Source: Galaxea fascicularis (lineage: Eukaryota > Cnidaria > Anthozoa > Scleractinia > Euphylliidae). From it: DNA of 64,000 bases. The notes beneath the pieces are model-generated. The model ran no database searches and was not told the DNA's origin. It saw only the letters and a list, made by a program, of their open reading frames with translations. Location: positions 21,919,235-21,983,234 of the forward strand of contig OX419340.1 in assembly GCA_948470475.1 (NCBI GenBank), given 5' to 3'. A program made the position numbers and the translations under genes. Shown one piece after another: positions 59,101 through 64,000 of this stretch; the stretch's first letter is position 1; every line of letters begins with the position of its first letter.

Positions 59101-62100
59101 ACACATTTGGCGCTATTTTGACAAACATTTGCTCCACAAACTTGAGAAGGAACATCACACTGCTTACTGCTGAATCCTGGAGCGCAGACGCACTCGTATC
59201 CGTTCACCTGCCATTCAACGGATGAAGATATTTTTGAAACAAGACCGGAAACCAACCCCAGCAACCGGAAATTGGCCCATTACGAGTTCACTCTTAAGTT
59301 ATGAGTAGGGCTTATAATTTTATATTCTTACCCGGTTTGAGCTCTCTTTTCGGTATGAAAATGCCGTTCTATGGTGGCATGTCTTATGACGTACTCCTTT
59401 CAAAATTCTAAGGCAGTGAATACTAGTTATAATTTCGAATGGAAACATCGCACGAAACATGAAACATTGCACGAGTTGCATACTTATATTTTCTTCGTAA
59501 ATACCCAAGCCTTTAGGTGAGTGAGAATGCAAAGAAATACAAGTTACAATTATATAATGAGAAAGCTTTGCATAACTAATTTATGCCGTGTCACAGAATG
59601 TGCATAGCCCTACACAATCAATGTGGTGCACGAAAGGGAAGTTATACATATACACAACAGCTTTCCTGCATTCCAATTGGCTGTATTTTCTATGGCGTGG
59701 TATAAATAATCTCAAATAAACCCTCTGATTGCATCCTTACCTTGTCAACGCAAGTCGATCCTTGGTAACAAGGATCAGACAAACATTCGTCATTGTCGAT
59801 TTCACATAACTTTCCAGAATATCCAGCAGCGCATTTACAGCTGACGTCATCCTTCAGGTCAGTGCAAGAGCCGCCATTGTTACATGGGTTTGACGAGCAG
59901 TCGTCAATCGCTGAAAAAAAAAACACCGACAATCAGTCAGTTGATTTGCGAACTTTTCCAGCTATATTTTATTGTTCGTAAAACTCTGAGGCTCTTGTAA
60001 AGAGAAAGATGTCATTGGGAGAACGTTTCTTATCAACTAACGCAAAAGTTTGATGTTAAGAGAATTTTCTACTGAAAGGTAATAAAGGGAGATATATTTC
60101 GTACATTGTGATTGGGGAATAGGGCCAGGAGTGTCTTAATGAAACACGACGAATTCTTTTTTAATTAGTTCTTACCAACACACATATCCGCCGCATCTGC
60201 ACCAGACCCGTAAGTTGACTTTCCACCTGTACACTCCACACAGGACAGCGCCCCTATAGCACTTTGATAAGAGCCCTTGGCACATGGAGTACAGGGCTCC
60301 ACGCCATTCCCAGAATAGGTACCAGGAGCACACTTCACTGTAAAGACAACAAAAGCCGTGATTAGTTGCTCTAAAAACCAAAAAGCCCTACATATTTTGG
60401 CTCATTATTCAACTGTTGTAGAATTAAACAACAATAGCAAAACATTGAATTGAGAGGGGCAAAACTTGATTCTAAACACAAACAACAATGAAAATCACTC
60501 GGTCATCTTACTTCCACAATCCTCTCGTCCTTCAGCCGCCGGGAGTATAGTGGTTGTACCCGCTGGGCAAGTAGTACAGTTTGTGTTCATGAAACCGGAG
60601 GCGTATGTTCCGCTCGAGCAAGCAAAACACTTGGCGAGTCCAGTTGGCGAGAAGTACCCTGGTCTACACTTTTCTGTAAAGGAAACAGTCAGTAAACGTG
60701 GAGAGTTGGAAAGTTCGACGTGCTTACGAGCAGTCTCCTACCAATAATCCTCATTAGTTTCCGTTTGCAAAGTTGCAAAAGACAATACTGATTTCTATTA
60801 CTATCACAATTAGCCCTCGCGTCGTAAACCTTGACGAGATAGTAATTAACAACAGCAATTGCTGTAATCTGTGTAGTCAATAGGAAAATTTTAGTTTTTA
60901 AGTTTTTAATTATATCTTGTATATAAGTTTTCCCGTAATTTTAATCATTTCCCTGTAAATATTTAATTCTCTATAGGTGTATCTTAATTAGTGTCCCCAA
61001 TTAGTCTTATGAGGCTAAACAAATCGACACTTAAATAAAGGTTTTACTTACTTACTTACATATATGCTTTAGGCTAATAGCTCGTCAAGTCAATCAATTG
61101 TGTTGAAACATCGCGAGCTTGATTTGTCGGGGAAAAAACTTCAGGCCGGCAGAACAAGATAGTTGAGTATAGCTTACTTTGCAATCCAGCAGGCCTCATT
61201 TAACAGGTTAGTCGCTTTAAATCAGAGCGTTACTGCGGAGACCAGTGTTTACAAGAAAATGCAGTAAGTTAATGGAGATCGCACCAGAAAGCCTATTCTT
61301 AAGATATCCCATTGAAAATATAATGATGTGTAGCCAATATTACATCCGGGTGTAACCAGTAGACACTGTAGAGCTGCGATTTGTAAACTTCTATAAACAG
61401 CAAAGGGCCCACAATATTTGGTTTTACAGAATGAACGTCTGCTGGTATATTGTAGTGATTCAGCGATGATGATTTCCACTAAATTCTTTCGCCTCTCTTT
61501 ACAGTTTTGTGGCCAAAGTTGATATCCTAAATAAGCACAATTTTTTACGACATCACGTTGCCGTTTCTATCGATTATAAAAGTGTCAGAACTATAGCATT
61601 TAAAACAATCGTAAAAAAAATGGTTTGCACCTATACAAGACGTAAAGTTCTTGGAATCGTTGCCAATTGTCCAAGTTCCCTCCGGGCATTTCAAACACTC
61701 AAATTTTCCTTCTTGGTTCTGATAGCTTCCAGGCGAACAATGAATGCATTTCTCTTGCAGCGAGTCGTAATACGATCCCTTTGGACAACGGACTACAAAA
61801 AAATAAATAAGAAGAACAAAAATGACTGCACACGAATGTCAAGCAAGCTTTACTCACATGAAGTTTGATTTACTCTTTAAATCAGTTAAACGGATAGCAC
61901 TAAAAGGGTTTGTAGCAACTTAAATCAACTCAACTATTTATTTTGGTTATCAATTTAATTACATCTTATCGTGGACTGTCCTGCAAACAACAATTGCTAA
62001 TCTAGGGAGGCCAGTTATACATTAATTATGGAAACAAGCAATACGATGTTAACATTCAAGTTGAAACAGAAACAGAACAAGGGCGAGAGAGGGGAAATTG

Positions 62101-63288
62101 AATTAGTGTAGATACAGTAGTTGTAAGATGATTTACAAATTTATGTATTTAGGTATTTATACTGTTTAGGCAAAGATGGAAAATAACATTGTTCTCTTCA
62201 TCTGTCAACAAATAGAGTACTGATGAACTCGATCACTTCCTTCTTAAATACACTTAAATAAATTTCTTCTAAACCCAATGCTAAGTGGTGGATATTTACC
62301 TCGCCACTTCGCGGGTCGGTAAATATCCACCATTAGTATATACAGTGGATAGCGTTGAACGCGCGCGCTGATTGGCTACTCAAAGTCCGGATATCCTGTG
62401 CTATTCACCTCCGAACAATTCGTGCTGAATGTGCGCCTGAAAATGTTGTAATATTTGCAAGAATAAATGAGTTAAAATCATCTCTTTGTGTTATATTATC
62501 TCACTGTTTTAGTATATACTAAAACAACTATTCACCTCAGTGTTGGTGGCTAGTGGTGGATATTTAGCTCGCCGCTTCGCGGCTTAGGAAATATCCACCA
62601 CTAGCCACCTCCACTTTGCTGAATAGTTGTTAATTATTCACCTCCACTTCGGTGAATAATCCGGTTAACTATCTCACTTAATAACTCCCTTAGGGGTTCT
62701 ATTCAATTATATTCTTTTTAACGTACTTACTGCACTTCTCTATTGCTCCTGAGTCTTGATTACACTGACACAGGTTGTATGGCTTGGTTTTACCATCACA
62801 ATCGGTTTCCAGTGAGTCGCACTTGCCTACCACTGCGCCAGACTCGGAGCAATAGGCCTCAGCGTCACTCAGTGTATACCTGTCATACTCAAGATCAGCG
62901 GATGCGCGAAGCGGACTCCAGTCAAACGACTGTGCTCGTTGGTCTATCTGAGGCCTAGCGTCATTCTCAAGAACCTGTTCTAGTTGTGATACGGTTTGAG
63001 AGGCTCCGCCTGTTTTCTGCTCGGCTACTACGTCCACTTTAACATAAACGTCACGCACGACGTTGCGACGGCGGCGCTTAGCCACGTTCGTTGCGCCACA
63101 AAACACGTTTACGTTGCCAACGTTACATTCCGCGTTACCTTTGCAAATGCCCGGGGGAAAAAGTTGGCTCAACAAACTAACGAAGTTCAGTTTGATTTGA
63201 TCCTGTGCTTCTTTTGAGTTGCAGTCGCCAGAGTAATAGAAGAACTGTGGCAAAAATGCCATGCGTGCTTTCCCTGATTCATAACGGA
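42576..63288 (-). CDS. SVEP1-like: SVEP1-like secreted mosaic protein, 3' part of gene (28 exons)
   Basis: Predicted large extracellular adhesion or matrix protein. Exons in transcription order: 63288-62731, 61792-61631, 60673-60512, 60337-60176, 59910-59741, 59207-58694, 58073-57728, 57163-56883, 55911-55675, 55386-55193, 54257-54129, 53499-53361, 52798-52769, 52293-52270, 52038-52021, 51816-51703, 50592-50422, 49791-49675, 49347-49231, 48601-48479, 48255-48079, 47268-47095, 46409-46230, 46132-45959, 45553-45380, 44701-44528, 44127-43795, 42931-42576. Most junctions are phase 1-1, as usual for shuffled modules. The order SVEP1-type Cys region, GCC2/GCC3, EGF, pentraxin resembles the core of vertebrate SVEP1. 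The PAN, discoidin and CUB parts are extra. The first visible exon starts in phase 1, so upstream exons lie beyond the window. An in-frame TAG at 44081-44083 interrupts the first CUB domain, and the last intron uses a GC donor. The SVEP1 assignment is by architecture and could be wrong at the orthology level. Confidence 0.85.
43795..44127 (-). CDS. SVEP1-like exon: CUB domain 1, interrupted by an in-frame TAG
   Basis: A 333-bp exon encodes a CUB domain: [12 protein letters not shown], then TAG (44081-44083), then [49 protein letters not shown] and NGFKVSYK. The stop falls where CUB domains usually have an aromatic or small residue before the S-x-NFP motif. It would remove both CUB domains (about 213 residues). 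Alternatives are a base error, a null allele, stop read-through, or use of the TAG as a splice acceptor (TTTCTAG), which would drop the first Cys. The exon ends AG/GCAAGT, a GC-type donor. Confidence 0.8.
44136..44168. repeat. AAAAC microsatellite
   Basis: A pure AAAAC tract. On the minus strand it is a GTTTT run directly upstream of the acceptor of the CUB-1 exon, so it forms part of that exon's polypyrimidine tract. Confidence 0.85.
44528..48255 (-). CDS. SVEP1-like exons: six tandem sushi (CCP) domains
   Basis: Exons 48255-48079, 47268-47095, 46409-46230, 46132-45959, 45553-45380 and 44701-44528 (174-180 bp, all phase 1-1) each encode one sushi unit. Examples are [10 protein letters not shown]...[19 protein letters not shown]...[19 protein letters not shown]...QWSSSQPSC and [10 protein letters not shown]...QWSGTVASC. 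Sushi modules mediate protein binding in complement regulators and adhesion proteins. Intron 47269-48078 holds a foldback repeat (about 47470-47890). Intron 44702-45379 holds a hairpin element. Confidence 0.94.
44870..45347. mobile_element. 478-bp hairpin MITE with ATT duplication
   Basis: Ends GGCTGCGGTCACATCT and AGATGTGTCCGCAGCC are inverted with one mismatch. ATT flanks both ends (44867-44869, 45348-45350). Internal words such as AACTATAGTTA and TAACTACAGTTA are palindromic. It lies in an intron of the SVEP1-like gene. Confidence 0.75.
47470..47890. repeat. Foldback repeat with GTTAGCCGTGAAA-type arms
   Basis: TTTCACGGCTAACGGTTAAC near 47574 pairs with ATTAACTGTTAGCCGTGAAA near 47762, and pairing continues outward through ATTTTACGCCTAATG versus ACGCGTTAAAAGGAT. 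It is imperfect and of unknown family. Confidence 0.65.
48479..49791 (-). CDS. SVEP1-like exons: three calcium-binding-type EGF domains
   Basis: Exons 49791-49675 ([20 protein letters not shown]), 49347-49231 ([13 protein letters not shown]) and 48601-48479 ([15 protein letters not shown]) each encode one EGF unit in phase 1-1. The D/N-E-C start and the C-x-N-(x)4-(F/Y) region are typical of calcium-binding EGFs. Intron 48602-49230 contains a tRNA-derived palindromic repeat. Confidence 0.93.
48664..49165. repeat. tRNA-derived palindromic repeat
   Basis: 48664-48779 is a near reverse complement of 49018-49128, with the tRNA-like gene 48929-49001 between them. In addition 48803-48880 recurs in direct orientation at 49094-49165 (CAGAGTTAATTCTCTGTTCC and following). 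The design parallels that at 1366-1832 though the sequence is different. Confidence 0.9.
48929..49001 (+). tRNA. tRNA-like gene, anticodon uncertain
   Basis: Acceptor GACCTCG/CGAGGTC, D arm GCTT/GAGC and T arm GTGGG-TTCGATT-CCCAC are good, and both Pol III boxes are present. The anticodon arm ACGGTAGATCTAATCCGG does not make a standard 5-bp stem with a 7-nt loop, so the anticodon (TCT or ATC) is doubtful. Probably a SINE head. Confidence 0.6.
50422..50592 (-). CDS. SVEP1-like exon: sushi (CCP) domain 1
   Basis: A 171-bp phase 1-1 exon. The order [34 protein letters not shown] and EC is the four-Cys, one-Trp sushi pattern. It stands apart from the later sushi run, being separated from it by three EGF exons. 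Confidence 0.92.
51703..51816 (-). CDS. SVEP1-like exon: single EGF domain
   Basis: A 114-bp phase 1-1 exon encoding [15 protein letters not shown], then a short C-terminal half with CKC and DTCDQ. Six cysteines fit one EGF unit, and the N-E-C start suggests calcium binding. The flanking intron 50593-51702 is 1.1 kb without recognised content. Confidence 0.9.
52021..52798 (-). CDS. SVEP1-like: three consecutive microexons (30, 24 and 18 bp)
   Basis: Predicted microexons 52798-52769, 52293-52270 and 52038-52021 lie between the discoidin exon and the next EGF exon. Each has good AG and GTAAG-like borders and each is phase 1-1, so any of them can be skipped without a frame change. Together they encode a Pro/Ala-rich linker ([24 protein letters not shown]). 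They are too short to prove by sequence alone. Support comes from three independent phase-compatible borders, and from the poor fit of a direct joint. Confidence 0.55.
53361..55386 (-). CDS. SVEP1-like exons: F5/8 type C (discoidin) domain over three exons
   Basis: Exons 55386-55193, 54257-54129 and 53499-53361 build one complete domain. It starts with GCLEELGVQ, then ALSCS-like [13 protein letters not shown], the [19 protein letters not shown] core, [11 protein letters not shown], and ends MRVEVFGC. The paired first and last Cys and the QYLQINLG motif are diagnostic. Such domains bind phospholipid, carbohydrate or collagen. Introns 53500-54128 and 54258-55192 hold no recognised feature. Confidence 0.92.
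55515..55610 (-). repeat. Possible LINE 3' end relic
   Basis: ATTCATTTATTTATTTAGCTACG followed by AATACAATACAATAC and GGCAGGATGGCCACCACAGCC. It looks like the reverse complement of a LINE 3' end with a TAAA-type tail. Weak evidence. Confidence 0.35.
55675..55911 (-). CDS. SVEP1-like exon: PAN/Apple domain
   Basis: One 237-bp phase 1-1 exon. The sequence shows an N-terminal strand [13 protein letters not shown], the helix-and-Cys core [21 protein letters not shown] and a closing SKCYLSS. That is the usual PAN pattern, in which Cys residues link the helix to the sheet. PAN domains bind protein or carbohydrate. I know of no PAN domain in vertebrate SVEP1, so this is an added module. Confidence 0.85.
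56483..56870 (+). mobile_element. 5'-truncated LINE, C-terminal end of reverse transcriptase
   Basis: Open frame 56483-56768 encodes [20 protein letters not shown], then [26 protein letters not shown] and [11 protein letters not shown], followed by TAG. This is the usual C-terminus of CR1/L2-group RT proteins. After a short 3' UTR it ends in TTTA repeats (about 56858-56870). It lies in antisense to the SVEP1-like gene, in the intron before the PAN exon. Confidence 0.8.
56883..58073 (-). CDS. SVEP1-like exons: pentraxin / laminin-G-like domain
   Basis: Exons 58073-57728 and 57163-56883 encode about 209 residues with hallmarks of pentraxins: [36 protein letters not shown], and near the end [20 protein letters not shown]. 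The SVEP1 name includes this domain. The internal junction is phase 2 and the exits are phase 1. Intron 57164-57727 holds nothing I recognise. Confidence 0.92.
58694..59910 (-). CDS. SVEP1-like exons: six tandem EGF domains
   Basis: Exon 59910-59741 encodes EGF1 ([15 protein letters not shown]) and the first half of EGF2 (NDECLSDPC). Exon 59207-58694 completes EGF2 and adds four more: [55 protein letters not shown]. Each has six cysteines, and several begin with the D-x-D/N-E/D-C signature of calcium binding. The exon junction inside EGF2 is phase 0 (CVDK/VNGYEC), unlike the module-boundary introns. A 514-bp exon with four fused EGF units suggests intron loss or tandem duplication within the exon. 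Confidence 0.93.
60176..61792 (-). CDS. SVEP1-like exons: three GCC2/GCC3 (ephrin-receptor-like) modules
   Basis: Exons 61792-61631, 60673-60512 and 60337-60176 are each exactly 162 bp, phase 1-1, one module per exon. Each shows the pattern C-x-x-G-(S/T/Y)-Y...C..C..G.....C..CP.G, for example [24 protein letters not shown] and [11 protein letters not shown]. These TNFR-like Cys modules occur in Eph receptors, SCUBE proteins and SVEP1. Intron 60674-61630 carries the 3' end of a LINE (60890-61065). Intron 61793-62730 carries another LINE relic and hairpin repeats. Confidence 0.9.
60890..61065 (+). mobile_element. LINE 3' end, TTAC-tailed, related to the LINE in PRKDC intron 13
   Basis: The phrase TTAGTGTCCCCAATTAGT matches the reverse complement of 9320-9345 in the large LINE's 3' untranslated region. 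The copy ends in TTAC repeats (61050-61062). It is 5'-truncated with no coding part. Confidence 0.65.
61925..62010 (-). repeat. LINE 3' end relic
   Basis: Shares the order AATCAACTCAACT then GCTAATCTAGGGAGGCCAGT with the relic at 31255-31400, so both seem to be 3' ends of the same LINE subfamily. No coding part. Confidence 0.45.
62284..62660. repeat. Cluster of GTGGATATTT hairpins
   Basis: GGTGGATATTTACCTCGCC...GGTAAATATCCACC at 62286-62332, a variant at 62548-62602, and TTATTCACCTCCACTTCGGTGAATAA at 62634-62660. All form stem-loops closed by TTCG-type loops. They are repeats in the intron before the first GCC2/GCC3 exon; their origin is unknown. Confidence 0.7.
62731..63288 (-). CDS. SVEP1-like exon: SVEP1-type cysteine region with a tetrabasic site
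   Basis: Encodes about residues 1-186 of the visible part. It begins [18 protein letters not shown] and has spaced cysteines (SGDC, GICKG, AECN, VFCG), then RRRR at about residues 72-75, which could be a furin-type cleavage site. It ends in a Cys-rich run (AYCSE, GKCDS, TDCDG, LCQCN, EKC) leading into the first GCC2/GCC3 module. In vertebrate SVEP1 a similar region sits between a sushi module and the ephrin-receptor-like modules. That placement is from memory of the family and is moderately certain. The acceptor is at 63289-63290, and phase 1 fits an upstream sushi exon. Confidence 0.75.
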
Positions 63289-64000
63289 CTTAGACAATAA
63301 CAAAATAAGGACAAATTAAAACGAAATCAAAAACAAATAGACAAAGATTTCTGTTAGGATCAGTCAGTCAATCAGTCAGTCATGATCAGTCAGTCATTAA
63401 ATCATTCAAGGGGCAGTCAAATAGAACCAAACAAGAAAGACAGAAACAGCGCAGTAAGATAATCAGAACCCAAACTGAACAATTACCTGTAACTGGTGCA
63501 AAAAATCCAAAAAATGCCTGCGCGCACAAATGTCCAGGTACAACATCAGGAGAAATAGCTGTTGTCCTCGCGACATTTACCCACAGTCAGCGAAAGTTTG
63601 TAAGTCATAAAACGCTCAAGCGGAGTCTCTTTCACTGGTTACCATGAACGCGCAGCTGAGCTCATCAACGTGGAATAAGCGGGTCAAACAATAGCTGAAT
63701 CGCAATATTGTCTCTGCCCTTTTGTTTGGCCAAGTCAGCCATTTACATTTGCAAATTACTCAAAGCGTAAAAGTTAGAAGTCTTTATGAAACGCTAAAAA
63801 ACCTACAAAAACAATTACCCCAGTCTCGCTTACCCTACTTGATAACGGCAAGTAATGATTGGTCTTGGTTTGGGTTTTGTTTCTCATTGGTTGAGAATTT
63901 GGTACAGTTTACCAATCACAGAGCGAGGTGAAGAAAAACTAAACCAAAAAAGTTACTTTCGACACTGACCTGAAAACAGTTCTAGTTACTGAATGACTCA
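63289..64000. other. Right edge: presumed intron of the SVEP1-like gene
   Basis: No exon that fits the required phase could be found here. It holds a CAGT-rich microsatellite (63360-63400) and, at 63850-63985, a fragment of repeat family A (TCTTGGTTTGGGTTTTG and CCAATCACAGAGCGAGG). The upstream exons are expected beyond the window. Confidence 0.5.

Noticed and set aside
63487..63576. Possible first exon with a signal-peptide-like start (MSRGQQLFLLMLYLDICA), ending before GTAATT
   Set aside because: It ends in phase 0, but the next exon (63288) needs phase 1. The frame that does fit has a stop just upstream and no acceptor. Missing upstream modules also argue that the gene starts outside the window.

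Overview
This is animal nuclear DNA, AT-rich and intron-rich, with no bacterial gene layout. It is most likely from a hexacorallian cnidarian such as a stony coral. The evidence is two large multi-exon genes with GT-AG introns, conserved metazoan proteins, many short foldback DNA transposons, tRNA-derived repeats of a kind common in coral assemblies, and a CR1/L2-type LINE. The exact species cannot be told from the sequence.

Layout. (1) 71-40869, plus strand: the 3' part of the gene for the DNA-dependent protein kinase catalytic subunit (PRKDC, DNA-PKcs). I could place 46 consecutive exons, all phase-consistent, encoding about 1751 C-terminal residues: HEAT-repeat end, S/TQ phosphorylation cluster, FAT region, PI3K-like kinase domain and FATC, ending in Trp-Met and a stop. 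The 5' part lies left of the window. (2) 40870-42575: the gap between two convergent genes, holding the PRKDC polyadenylation signal (40907) and one for the minus-strand gene (42471). (3) 42576-63288 and on past the right edge, minus strand: a large extracellular mosaic gene of SVEP1-like type. I placed 28 exons encoding about 1835 residues: SVEP1-type Cys region, three GCC2/GCC3 modules, six EGF, pentraxin/LamG, PAN/Apple, F5/8C (discoidin), a linker of three microexons, EGF, sushi, three EGF, six sushi and two CUB domains. Its 5' end is outside the window.

The introns are full of repeats. PRKDC intron 1 and intron 17 carry tRNA(Thr-GGU)-like genes inside palindromic or tandem units. Intron 13 contains an almost complete antisense LINE with a PHD finger, endonuclease and reverse transcriptase, and a 2A-like motif. 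Introns 5, 7, 9, 17, 19, 24 and 30 contain hairpin (MITE-like) elements, several with clear target-site duplications (TA, TTA, TAA, or 6-8 bp). Intron 44 holds a satellite of CACTGACT-type repeats.

The two genes have unrelated jobs: nuclear DNA end joining versus secreted or cell-surface adhesion. They appear to be neighbours by chance, in tail-to-tail orientation. The most notable observations are the shared palindromic design of two different tRNA-derived elements, the 2A-like motif in the LINE, an in-frame TAG inside the first CUB domain of the SVEP1-like gene, and a duplicated exon end with a duplicated splice donor in PRKDC.
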